Assembly (NCBI GenBank): GCA_963969495.1
Contig: OZ018321.1
Location: forward strand, 64,510,780-64,574,779
Source: Ceratothoa steindachneri
Taxonomy: Eukaryota > Arthropoda > Malacostraca > Isopoda > Cymothoidae
Direction: 5' to 3'
DNA: 64,000 nucleotides
In this document: positions 52,402-63,080 of the stretch, piece after piece
Numbering within the stretch: the stretch's first letter is position 1
Layout of the letters: every line of letters begins with the position of its first letter
Notes under the pieces: generated by a model
Told to the model about the DNA's origin: nothing
What the model saw: the letters and a program-made list of their open reading frames with translations, nothing else
The model's database searches: none
Position numbers and translations under genes: made by a program

Positions 52402-52640
52402 TTTTTTTAAATAAATAGATAAATATATTTGTTTTTTCCTCCATCGTGTCATTCAAGCCTTTCAAGTTTTTTATCTGTTATATATATTTTTCTTTTATTT
52501 TAATTAACAGTTTGTAACTTATTCTGCCGGGATTTAGGTTTTTATTTCATTTCTGTACATTTGGTTTTAATAATGGGCACTTCGCCTCTTTTTCTTTAGT
52601 TTATTTGTTTTTTTTACACTTAGGTGTTTGTGCTTTACTT
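52401..52640 (-). other. 3' untranslated stretch of the jockey-like LINE
   Basis: T-rich on the plus strand, i.e. A-rich downstream of the minus-strand LINE ORF2. Inferred to be its 3' region. No gene. Confidence 0.35.
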
Positions 52641-52642
52641 GT

Positions 52643-55371
52643 TCAGGTATATATTCCTATTTGGTTTTCTCGGGAGCAGTTTCTTCCACTCGGGAATAGG
52701 GCTTGCCTGGTGGCACGTCCCGTAACTGCTCTCGTAATGTCAAGGTCGAGGTTCAAGGTTGTGAGTATTTTGTTTTCTATCTTGTCCCAGGTCTTTCTCC
52801 CTAGCCTTTGGAGTTCCATATTCAGTTGGTTCAGACACGCTCTTGCGTGCAGTTCTGTTTGCTGTATATGGTCCATCCTCCGTGCTTCAGCTATAAGCCG
52901 GGCTGCTTTGTTCTGCACTCTCTGCATTTGTCTGAGAGAGGTGGAACTTGCAGCCTGCATGACCACTGCCGGGTACACTAAGGTTAAGCTTACTAGAGCA
53001 GTGTATAGCTTTTTAAGATTTTTGGAGCTGTGTCTTTTAAATCTATACAGTTTTCCGAGCTGTATTTTGGCTAGGAAGATTCTGCTGCTAATGTGCACTT
53101 TGTATCCTTTGGGTGTAAAGTGCAGACCTAGGACTTTGCCTTCATTTCCGTAAGGGTATAGTTCGCTGTTCACTAAAACATCCACACGTTTTCGACAGTT
53201 AATTGGAAGGATCTGGAACTTTCGGCGGTCGGTCTTGATTTTCCACTTTCGTTCGTATCGATTGACGTTATCGATTTCAATGGCTGTCTGCCTTGCTTGA
53301 TATCCAGCATGTTTGTAGTAACTGGGGATGATTTGTGTGATGTCGTCTGCAAACTGCAAGTACATCACTTCCTTCCCTACCGGATCAGGTAAGTCCAGTG
53401 TGTACAAAAGGTACAGCAGCGGAATCAGACAGCCACCTTGTGTAACACCTGCCTCAAGTTCAAACTCGGGTCCTCTGTAGCCCTCGATCGAAATTTGGGC
53501 CTTTCTGCGCATGATGTAATCACAGATGACTCTTTCCAGGATTGGATTCAGCTGGAGGCCTTTTAGCCAAACCTTGTCGAAGGCCTTTTGTACATCTTTC
53601 ATCAGCACGTATACATATTACCTCTCAGCTTTACTGCGGGCGAGCTTTTCGGTGAGAAGGGCAAGGGCTGTGTCAGTCCCCCTTCTCTTGCGGAACCCGT
53701 GTTGGTGAGGGCTGTGGGCTTCCAGCTCGGTCAATTGGTCTTGTAACTTGTTGGCTAGAAGCTTCTCGTAGACTTTGCCTATAATCTCCAGGAGGGATAT
53801 TGGCCTGTAGTCTACGAGTTGATCAGGCTAACTCCCTCTAGGTATAAAGATGATTTTAGCTATCTTTAAACCGTCGGGAAAGTAGCCCGTATTCAGGAAA
53901 GCATTGTAGATGTTCGTGATTTCCTGAATGATCTGCACCAAGTTATTTTTAGTGATGTCCGTCCAGCCTAGTGCCTTTTATAAGTTTGAAGGTTTTTATG
54001 ACTGCCATGACCTCTTCAGGTGTAGTTGGGCGGCCATGGTCTGCCAAAATCCTCCCTTCATCGACATGGGCATGTGGGAGCGTGCGATGCACAATCTGAT
54101 TAAAATCTTCAATCAGTTAGCCCTCGAATTCCTGGTTGAATTCCGCATTTTTTTTCTGGTGTTATCTTGAAGACATCCTTCCAGAATATGCAGAATCTTT
54201 CTTCCAATACCACCGAGTCTTCCAAGTAGTCATCGCCCTCCTTAATACGTGTCTTTTCTCTACTTGTAAGACCTTTCAACTTGTTCACAAGTCGCCAGAA
54301 CACATCGGGTCGCACCTCGCTGTCAACTTTTTCAATCAGACTGTCTCAGATTTCAGCCTGTTGCTGGTTAGTAGCCTGCTTAAGTTCTTCACGCAAGCGT
54401 CGTAGCAGCGTGGCTCTTTCCCGATTTGTACCTTCTCTCCTGATTTCCTCGTACACCTTCCTGTGCACTCTCGCGATCTCTCTCATTTCTTCGGTCCATC
54501 TGGGTTGTGGGAGAGTTTTGTACATCCTTATCGGTACACTCTCGCGATCTACTTCAATGATGTGGGCAGTTATCGTCTCCAGCTCCTCATCGATCCTCTC
54601 TAGCCTTGCTCCGTTTAGGTCCGCTGGTTTGAATCTAGCAAGGATTTTCTTGTAGCGTTCCCAGTTGGCCGAAGCGTAGTTTTTTCGAAGAGGGATTGGA
54701 AGCTGGATTGGCGCGAGAGAAATGGTCGACAAGATTGCTATGTGGTCGCTGGGGACTGTTGGGCCTGGCTCACTACGGTAATTGAAGGGAAAGCCACCTC
54801 TTGTCATGATTATGTCGGGCTTTGTTGTTGACCTTATGGTGAAATAGGTCGGAAAATCCGGACCTATCTGCTGGATGTTTTGCCTTCGGATAATCATTTC
54901 CAAGTAAAGGCCTTTTTCGTTCGTGTTACCATAGTCAGCCGTTCGGCATCTGGCATTGAGGTCACCCCCAAGGAATACCATTCTGCCGTGGCCAAAAAGG
55001 TTGTAGAAGTTTGTGAGAGGAAGGTACTTTCGTCGAGGTGGTTGGTATGCCGCCGCGACTATGAGCTTGCCCACTAGATTGTGCAGCTCTACCGCTACGA
55101 AGGACTCGTCCATATCCGGAAGGTGTCTGAACGAGATATTCCTTCTGACGGCAACGGCAGCACCATCGGGCCTCTCCTGAGAATGTTTTTTTGAGATCAC
55201 TCTGTAGCCTGGTATCTTAAACTGCTTGTTGGTCGTATCGATACCATGCTCTGAGATTAATATGATGTCGGGATCAAACACATGGAATATGTTTCCGTAT
55301 GCCGTGGCTCCTTCCTCCCATCCATTCACGTTGAGTGTCAAGATCCTTAACCTGTTGTTCTGGTTTTCCAT
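52643..55371 (-). pseudogene. jockey-like LINE ORF2: endonuclease and RT
   Basis: The frame 55371-54346 starts MENQNNRLRILTLNVNGWEE and holds the AP endonuclease: ILISEHGID, VFLGGDLNARCRTADYGN, KPDIIMTRGG and VPSDHIAILS. After shifts between 54.35 and 53.6 kb the RT continues in 53608-52643: KDVQKAFDKVWLKGLQ (motif A Asp), AGVTQGGCLIPLLYLLYTLD, MYLQFADDITQII (FADD intact) and KWKIKTDRRKFQILPI. The C-terminus MQRVQNKAARLIAEARRM resembles jockey-like enzymes. There is no RNase H. Damage is limited to the linker and RT fingers. The copy lies on the same strand as, and inside, the PLE below. Confidence 0.88.
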
Positions 55372-55397
55372 TCTCTGTTCTAGCTTAGGTGGATGAC

Positions 55398-55914
55398 TTA
55401 GTGTTTACGGGTTGTTGACTTGCGTTTCCCGTTCTTCTTCTTTTTGAACTCTGCTGGGGAGAGTTCAATAAATATTTCCTGGTAGTAGTCGATGTTTTGG
55501 TTGTATAGGGCCTCCTCAAACGATTCTTCCTCGCATTGAGCGTCGAAGTCCCATTTATAGTATTTCTTTTTTAGTCCCACGCAAATTTTATTTGCGTCCC
55601 AGTCCTTCGGGGAGGGGAACTGTTCGCTCGCGTAGATGCTGAGTTAATTTGGTCTGCATCTATCTTTTTCTTTGTTCCTCTTTTGCCTTTTTTGCGTCCT
55701 ACTTCTTTTTTGCGTTCTCGGAGTCTGAGGTGTCCGTGGTTTCAGAGGATTTAGTTTCTACCTGTTCCTCGTCCTTTGGTTTGGTCGAGGGTGCTGCTTT
55801 TGCGGCCGCCTCTCTCTCTTTTTTGGCCTTAATTCTTTGGTCAGGCCGTCTATTTTCATCTTCTTTTCTTTTCTCTTGGCTCTTTCCTGACATCTTTTTG
55901 GGATTCAGCTGCAA
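55398..55914 (-). pseudogene. LINE ORF1 remnant, joined in frame to PLE
   Basis: The minus-strand frame 55580-55398 (KKYYKWDFDAQCEEESFEEA, ending KKKKNGKRKSTTRKH) is the end of an ORF1, 27 bases upstream of the ORF2 start. 55914-55699 reads KKMSGKSQEKRKEDENRR and then a Lys/Glu/Ser-rich stretch, a plausible ORF1 N-terminus. The central RNA-binding part seems deleted near 55650. Upstream the frame passes without a stop into the PLE GIY-YIG domain (LNLKILETLQLNPKK). Confidence 0.5.
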
Positions 55915-58095
55915 TGTCTCAAGAATTTTTAAATTCAGAGAAGAGGAAACAGGAGAGAGTATACTAAAGGAATCAGGGTCAAGCGGGTGGTTATGTTTTA
56001 GTGAATGTTCTCGTATAGAGGAGTGCTCGGGTTTGGAGATAGAAATGTTTGTTCTGTATGATACTATAATATGCTTAGCGATCCTACATCTTAATTGTAG
56101 ACTTGTTTGGCCTACATAGCGACTTTGGCAGCTCGCACAAGTGAATTCATAAATGATGGAGGAACGCAGGCATAATGGGATTAGAATTAATTAGGAAAAA
56201 CTTGCATTGGGAAAAGTATCTATTAAGAGTCGAGAGTAAAGCTTTGTGGAATTTGGTGTTATCAATGGGAAAATAAGGCAGTTCTAACAATATTTTTTTT
56301 GTTTAAGGACAGTTACTAGAGGGTTTTGCGAAAGAACTTTTTAGATGAGAAATTGGAAATAAGTCTGTCAAAAAGGTGGCCTGGGAAAAAATTAAAATGA
56401 AAAAAGCTCTTAAGATATTCTATTTTGGAATGAAAGTGAAACCAATTCGAACTGATTTTGTAAGCTCTGTGTATACTGTTTATGATGGCGGAATGTTGAA
56501 AATTAGTAGGAGTACAACTAAAGAAGTGGGTGCCAAGTTTGGTGGTAGTGGGTTTCCTGTAAACTGATGTATTAAATTCCGAACCAATTTTTTAAACGGT
56601 GACATCCAGAAAAGAGATTTTATTGTATAATTCTGTCTCCATGGATAATTTAATAATAGGGTGTTGTTGATTTAAATAATTTAAAAATAATGAGGCATGG
56701 TCTTTGTGTTTAAAAATAAGGAAGCATTCGTCGATAAATCTTTTAAACACTAACGGTTTATATTCAATGGGACAGTCCCTTAATCAGTTTTTTTTCGTGG
56801 TAGGATAAAAAAGCAGTAGCAAGGCTGGGACCCAATGGAGAGCCCATGGCCATTCCATCGTGTTGAATGTACAAAATCTCATTAAAAAAGAACACTGTAT
56901 TCTCAACGGACAATTTTAATTGAATAAGGGTATCGGTTATGATTTTGCAAGTTTCCATGACAGGTACATTTGTAAATAAAGACTCTACATCGATTGAAGT
57001 CATAAACAAGTGGTTTAAATCTAATTGAAAAACGTAGCTGACAAATTCGAATAAATCTTTAAAAGTGAATTCGTTGCGAGTGAGAGGTTCAATTATGGGG
57101 ACTAGAAACTTGGCTAAGTTAAAGCTAGGGGTGTTACTGGCAGATAATATTGGACGGAGAGGTAATCCTACTTGTGAGTTTTTGGTAAACCATAGATAAT
57201 ACCAGGCGATGTACCTGAAACAAACAGTTGGTTATAAAAGTCACAGAGAATATTTTTCTTTTTTAGCAAACGTATAAAGTTGTTTATTTTGTCTTCAATT
57301 TGCAAGATGTATTTAAATGGATCTGTATACAGTTTAAGAAATTTACAGGAGTCAGAAAGAATTGTTTGCATTTTAGAAATATAATCAGCCTGATTTAAAA
57401 TGCCCATACTTTTCCCTTTATCCAGTTTGGATATCACGATAGAACGATCTTTACGGAGGTTGTACAGTTTATTAAAATCTTTGAAACGGAATACAGGGCA
57501 GGAAATTTTAAAGCTGTTATATTTATAATAAAATCTATAGGCTAAAAACTTAATATCATCTATGAAATTGGATCCTGGTTTTAATAGAGGTAGGGGATTA
57601 AGTTGGTGGCGCAGTTTTTTGAAATACAAAAAGTAACGATAGAAATCTAATTTAAAGACCGGGAGTCTAGAATCTAGTCCCAGAGAGAGAATACGTTTTT
57701 TTCTGAGGGGTCAGAACTTTGTTAGAATAATTAGAGATGACATCATCCCTAGAACAGTTTAAATTTAAATTTATTTCCTAAGTTCGCGATAGTTTATGAT
57801 TTTGGCGACAAATGGTAGCAGAATTATATTTATCAACTTGTCTACGTCTAAAGCTATATAAAATAGTGTAATCCAACAGAGAAACTGAAGACTTAAGAGA
57901 CGAGGAGAAACGAGTAATATCTGAAGAGAATTTAGACACGAGACGTTGCTTGTGGCGAATCTCTTTCAAAAGTAATTTAGATGTCCAAGATTTATAGAGC
58001 TCACCTTGCATTAGAGCAGAACGATATAGTTTGAAGCGCAGAAACTGCGGAACATAGCTATAGCTCTTACATGTTGAGAGAAATCGGACATCCAT
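55905..58095 (-). pseudogene. Penelope-like element: nearly complete coding relic
   Basis: Minus-strand order: N-terminus MDVRFLSTCKSYSYVPQF (58095), LNPLPLLKPGSNFIDDIKFL and DRSIVISKLDKGKSMGILNQ (57629-57168), IIYGLPKTHK, then DVESLFTNVPVMET and IQHDGMAMGSPLGPSLATAF (57009-56764). The RT motif reads KRFIDECFLIF near 56740: the usual second Asp is Glu, so the RT is probably dead. NTSVYRKPTTTKFGTHFFS follows. The GIY-YIG domain starts SIIYEFTCASCQSRYVGQTS (about 56160-56100) and is cut off after SLNLKILETL at about 55910 by the LINE. Frameshifts lie near 57.7, 57.1 and 56.7 kb. The pseudo-LTR at 58180 is directly upstream. Confidence 0.9.
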
Positions 58096-58179
58096 TTTGG
58101 CCTTCTCGAGTGTTTTGAAGGTGGATTCTAAGCAGCAAAATCGTCAGAAAACTTCTTCATTGTATCTCTTCCTCAATGT

Positions 58180-58572
58180 ATTGGTGATGGAGTCGTTCCT
58201 TGGGAACCTTATTCGTGGTAGGAATATGAAAACATATGCGATGGTTACGAACATTTAATTTTCCGGATCTTTCGGTCATTAACGATGACCATCATCAGCG
58301 AATTCTAAATACAAAGAATTATTTTTATAAGAATAACTAAACACAGCAATAAAAAAACAGGACAGTAGTCGAAAATGATAACCGAAAGCAAGAAGTTAAA
58401 ATGAAATATATAATCCTAAACCGTTGAAAGCAAATGGGTGAAAATCTATTAATAATAATTCGGTTAATATCGTAAAAAATAACAAAATTAAATAATAATC
58501 CCATGAGTCTAAAAATTAAATGTTCGTAACCATCGCATATTGTCTTCATATTCCTACTACGAATGAGGTTAG
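58180..58572 (-). repeat. PLE pseudo-LTR, right copy, with inverted tail
   Basis: 58180-58499 matches 51883-52200. After it, 58510-58572 is an inverse copy of 58205-58262 (AAATTAAATGTTCGTAACCA, then CATATTCCTACTACGAAT), so the terminus ends in a short fold-back. Confidence 0.85.
58265..58297 (-). ncRNA. hammerhead-ribozyme-like core, best box match
   Basis: On the minus strand: CTGATGA, T, a perfect 6-bp hairpin (GGTCAT, loop CGTTA, ATGACC), then GAAA, then GATC. Both conserved boxes are exact. Only the CGTC after GAAA has changed to GATC. TCG and CGG flanks can start stem I. Confidence 0.55.
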
Positions 58573-59228
58573 GGTCAACCAGGATTTTGTGAAATAGATT
58601 TGGAACTCTGGAAGGGAGATTGCAGAAATTATGCTTACCGCAGTGGAATTATCGGCGTTGTCCATTTTCGATAAAAGGTGTCTTGCTGGCATCGGTTGTG
58701 CGCTTGCTTGCCCTTCGAGGTCACGTGAGTTTCTTAAAGTCACTCTGCGGTCACCACTTGTAACGAGAGGGGTCTGTTCTTTCTTGTGAATGTCCGACCA
58801 AATAAGTTCGTACTTGGAGTTTTATAAACGACTTGATAAAGGTAACTTCATTTCGAAATTTGAGTTTTTTTATAATGAAGGGCTGGAGCTTGGTGAATCC
58901 ATCCACCGAAGTGGAACGGATCATAACGATGAAGAAGTGTCCTCGACTGTTAGTAATGCCGATCTGAGTTCATGAGTGTAATGTCTCTTGTTTTATAGAA
59001 GGTGGGTGCGATCAGGAGAGAGAGAGAGAGAGCGCGCGAGGTCAACACATACTCGAGGGGAAGATACAAAATTGAAAAACAGAGCTATTGGTGTTAGAGG
59101 TTAAGGGCCAATAAATCCTGGTTAAAGAGAAGATGAATTAAACAAAGAGGGCTCAGATGTTCGCTAGCTTGGACATCTAATTGCGGCAAGAACGATTTCA
59201 GGAGCGTGCACAACTTTTGTGTACATGG
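58573..59228. other. no gene supported
   Basis: A short open frame at 58790-58975 (Asp/Ser/Glu-rich) shows no domain. A GAGAGAGAGAGCGCGCG tract lies near 59016-59038. Nothing else recognised. Confidence 0.4.
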
Positions 59229-60595
59229 ATCACTATATTAGTGTGTAAATTAGTTCGGACAGTTAAATAATACAATTATTTGATAATTGCTTTTTTTATA
59301 TTTTAAAAGAATACGTCAATGATAAGATAAATGGTACATTTAATATGAAAAATGACTACCCTTTGCTTTTAGAACACACTTCACTCGCTCTGGCATAGAT
59401 TCAACCAAGTTTGAACACATTTCTGCCAGTTCTTCGTAATGGTACCAGGCATTAATGACAACACAAATTATCTTCTGCATCGTCGAACAGTCGGTTTTCT
59501 CGATTCTACGTTTAATTATAGCCCATATATTCTCGATGGGGCTTAGGTCAGGAGAATGCCCAGGCTAATCTATAAAGATAAGTCAACCTTTTTCGAAGTA
59601 TGGCACGGAGCCAGATCCTGCTGGAAAATGCCACCTCCATCAGGAAAGACTTTCTGAATCGTGGGAAGCAAGTGAGTCTGCAGGATTTCCTTGTATTTAA
59701 CGCTTTTCATCATTTCCTCAATAGTAACAAGCTGCCCTAGGCCTTTAGCGCTAAAGAACCACAAAACATATTCTTAGGTGGGTATTTTGGCGCCTGTTGA
59801 ATGTGTCCTGGCTGAAGTGATTCATCTTTGCTTCGTCTTACTACCACTGACCTATGCCCATGTACTTCAAAATGTGATTCATCTGAAAACATAACTTTCT
59901 TCCAGTCAGCTGCCTTCCATCCAGCATACTTGTGTGCCCAGCGAAGACGTTTTTTCTTCATAGCAGATGTCAATAACTCTTTACGTACCGGTTTTCTAGC
60001 ATCTCTGCCAACTTCAATGAGCCTTCGCCGGGCAGTTGAAGAAGAAAAATTTACACCAGCTAGAGACAAATCTCTCTGGAGGTCTTTACTTCTTTTGGGG
60101 GATCCTTCACACTATTTCTGATGAGAGCCTTGTCGTTGTGTACTGTTGTCTTTCGTTTTTGTCCACATTTTCCTTGTCGCAGTGTTGAATGTTCACCAGT
60201 GTCTTCAGCTTTTTTCACAATGTCACCAACAGTTGACTTTGCTACCTTTATTTCTTCAGATAACCAACATGTTTTCCAACCGCTATAATACTTGCACTCT
60301 TCTTGGATGTGATATCCATAATAAACTTATCGTCTAATAATGATTAGAAAGTGAATATTCCGGCAGAACAGGGTACACCACGGAGCACGCTCCCAGCAAT
60401 AATTATTCACGACAAGCTCTGGTGTAACACTGTCGGGTTTAGTGTAGCTAGGGCACAACAAAACAGTTGCCAGACGTTACCAGTACATTATTCTGTACGG
60501 AAAACAAAAAACTTCATTAGTGTTTTCAAAAATTAAGACATATTATGAAATAGTCCAAATATTTGGTACTGTCCGAACTAATTTTCACAGTACTG
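59229..60595 (-). mobile_element. second Tc1-like transposon
   Basis: The right end, inverted, begins CAGTACTGTGAAAATTAGTT followed by CGGACAG. The left end has the diverged counterpart TTAGTGTGTAAATTAGTTCG followed by GACAG. TA follows the right end. The length (about 1.37 kb) suits Tc1. A single decayed transposase lies inside on the minus strand. Its terminal repeats and protein differ clearly from the 10-kb element. Confidence 0.85.
59370..60330 (-). pseudogene. Tc1-like transposase, frameshifts and small deletion
   Basis: Minus-strand order: LSEEIKVAKSTVGDIVKKAE (helix-turn-helix, about 60270-60200), GQKRKTTVHNDKAL, then the frame 60069-59737: SSSTARRRLIEVGRDARKPV, KKVMFSDESHFEVHGH (first Asp). 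After a stop the next frame has FPDGGGIFQQDLAPCHTSKK (second Asp). The stretch between this and PGHSPDLSPIENIWA (Glu, about 59555-59520) is shorter than usual and contains a stop, which suggests a small deletion. The C-terminus continues to about 59370. All three acidic residues survive. Confidence 0.85.
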
Positions 60596-60629
60596 TAGAG
60601 AGAGTGTGCCTTTAACACCAGAGTGAAAC

Positions 60630-61810
60630 AAACAATGAAAGCGGTCAAGTAGTTGTTGTTTAAATGTTTGGGGAAGGAGACCCGCAAGGTTATTTAAGAA
60701 GTAGTCCACAGGAACTTCGGCAGGCAGTAGGATGATAATCGGAGGTTTGTTTTTTCCTACTCAAGAAGCGAGCAATGATCATGCAGCTGAGTTAGTTTGC
60801 GGCTAGCAGGGTATAGCCTACCATTTGAAAGGACATGGGAAGTGATACACTTTGCGTGTGACCACTGCAGTTCATCCACAAATTGTGTAATAAAATCCAG
60901 CTGTTGAGCCATTAGATGAGGGTGAAAAGACTTGGGAAAAGAAATGCCAAAGCGAGAACCTTGCGGTCAGTAAAAGTAGAAGATTTTTTTTACTGCAGAA
61001 AAAGCCGCAAGGAGCTCTCTCCCAAACCTGGACATTTTCGATTGAGCTGGGCCAAGTTTTCGAAATAAAAGCTAACGGGGCCCACGTTCAATTCTATTAT
61101 TGTTCTAAGGTGTCTCTCACGCCAGTGGCACTTGCATCAGCCAAAATACGAAATGGGGCGGCCTCCAATGAGTGCCTAATTTCGGTAGCTGAGGAAATAG
61201 CAAGTTTGGCCTTCTGAAAGGCATTAACAGCACTTTGTGGCCAATTTAATAGGATTTGCTACGTTTGTAGGCACCATCCAGGAGCTCATTTAGCGGAGAT
61301 AGGATGGAGGCCGAAATTTTTAATGATTCCTGTAAAAAAATAATATCCCTAGAAATTTCCTCAGAGACACATGTGACGGGTGCAGAAAGGTGAATATTCA
61401 CAGTTATTCGTTATCATTCTCTTAGGTGGACTGCCTGCCATGGCTACGAGCTCCACCTACATGTTCCTACCGTGACGCCCAGCCACGTAGGTAACCTCCC
61501 TATTAATAGGGAGATTCGAACTGTCGACCCAACGATTGCCGGGCAAGCGCGCTAACCACTATACTAGCAAATCTACTCTGTGAGGTAGAGGTGAAATTGC
61601 CTCGTTGGTTAGGGGTATCCCCAAAATTTGAACCATCTTACTACTAATTAACATATGTAGGCGGTCAAATACCTGCTTTACTTGTTCTATGTGAGTTTTG
61701 TGGTCTGGAGAGTAGACCAATATGTCGTTTAGAAAAACGAAAACGAATGGGAGATCTCCCAGGAGTTCGTTAAGAAAACAACATTTTATAACAGTAAATG
61801 CCACCAACAT
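60630..61810 (-). pseudogene. Ty3/gypsy pol relic (RT and RNase H), split by a SINE
   Basis: The minus-strand frame from 61810 reads NELLGDLPFVFVFLNDILVY, then SPDHKTHIEQVKQVFDRLHM. This is the RT active-site region of Ty3/gypsy elements, with DD changed to ND. After the SINE insertion the connection and RNase H follow: EISRDIIFLQESLK, then ASILSPLNELLDGAYK, FGRELLAAFSAVKK and QLDFITQFVDELQ. These should form the RT thumb and RNase H. Stops and shifts are frequent. No LTR was identified for it, though sequence to the right (62.1-62.7 kb) is a candidate. Confidence 0.8.
61395..61572 (-). mobile_element. tRNA-derived SINE inserted in gypsy pol
   Basis: On the minus strand TAGTATAGTGGTTAGCGCGC (A-box region, about 61569-61550) and CAGTTCGAATCTCCC (B box, about 61524-61508) have normal tRNA spacing and strongly resemble a tRNA head. 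The following sequence (TATTAATAGGGAGGTTACC and on to about 61395) is not tRNA. The unit interrupts the gypsy reading frame, so it inserted later. Confidence 0.7.
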
Positions 61811-62143
61811 TATAATTTATATATCTGCTGAAGTAAAAAGCTTAAACAGATTGATCATATTTTTCTAAAGTACTGTCATTTTCGTAAGCAATTCCTTATG
61901 TGTAGGCCTAACTAAATCATTGTTTTCTTTCCGTTAACTCGAGAACTTTTGTACCATCATAAAAAGAAACAAAAGACAGGAATATAATATTTTTGGTTGA
62001 TAAATATAAAAATCTGTGTAAAACACTGTAGGTACTAATTACAATTCAAAAGCTATATATTTAATTAAATGAAATTAATCGAGGATTTAAAAAAGAATTT
62101 GTGATTTGAGCATAAAAATGCCGTCAACATTATAATTTATATA
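61798..62143. repeat. 26-bp direct repeats 320 bp apart
   Basis: ATGCCACCAACATTATAATT at 61798 and ATGCCGTCAACATTATAATT at 62118 both continue TATATA. The 294 bp between is A+T-rich without coding signs. Confidence 0.75.
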
Positions 62144-63080
62144 GAGTGGCGGCTCGTGTATAGGCACTCATCATCATCCTCATGGTCCCATCTACGCATA
62201 ACCATTCCATCAACGCACACACACCATGCACAATATTTCATAACTATCCTATACTCTTCTCTCACATTCACTACTTTTACTATCCTAATCCCAATAGGCA
62301 CTGCGGAACTGCATCACCCCCTATTTCCACTCGATATTATCGATAAAAATTCAATATAATGAGTCCTTTTTTCTTTAATTCTTTCTTTATATTTGTACAT
62401 TATATAATCCTTAAGCTTAATGTCAGTAGCCATCCCCTAGTTTAGGAAAAAAATACAAAAATCCTTGTATAGAACTGTGCGCTTCACAGTTCCAGTGACG
62501 TGGTGTTTAGCTGTTGTGCGCATGATCACATGTCCGAGATAGGAAGTTACCCGCTGGGAGAGAGAGTAGTGGGGCTCACGCAGTGATGACTGGTGTGCTG
62601 GTGGAAGAAATAAGTTCTGTGACGGTAAGTGAACTTCAACAACTTAAGTTTTCACAGCTGTCTCTCCATGAGAGAGTTGTAGTTAAGAAAAGAGGCCGTT
62701 CAACACCTGATCTCCAAATATCTTAGCCAGGCATAAACCACAACAAGAAATATATCTTTAGCTTTAATTCTGAATGGTACCAACGAAAAAGTTGACTTGG
62801 GGGCTGGGAAGTAAAAAATGCACTGTTTTGCTCCCCGTGTTTGCTGTATGGAGGTGATATAACGTGGACAAGAGATGGTTTTAGAAATATTAACAAAATG
62901 AAAGAAAAAAACTGATTTTTTTTTTCATTGTGATAGCCCGTCTGGCGACTGTCTACTTGGGCATAAGTCAACCTACACAACAGCCTATTAATAGGGTACA
63001 TTAAAAAAAAACAAAGGAAAAACAAACAAATAACGATATTTAAATGACACATAAAAAGGATAAAAAAAGGATAATAAAGG
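62144..63080. other. no gene seen; possible splice-donor-like site
   Basis: GACGGTAAGTGAA at about 62620 matches a splice donor and follows a moderately complex stretch (62480-62620). This could be a leader exon or part of an LTR. Open frames at 62723-63406 are antisense shadows or low-complexity. The 62930-63080 stretch is A-rich and probably the 3' end of the LINE that follows on the minus strand. Confidence 0.3.

Noticed and set aside
54880..55077. Plus-strand open frame in the LINE endonuclease region
   Set aside because: Antisense to a clear AP-endonuclease frame.
61500..61572. Functional tRNA gene
   Set aside because: A and B boxes are good, but no matching acceptor stem can be formed and the 3' sequence is not tRNA, so a SINE is the better call.
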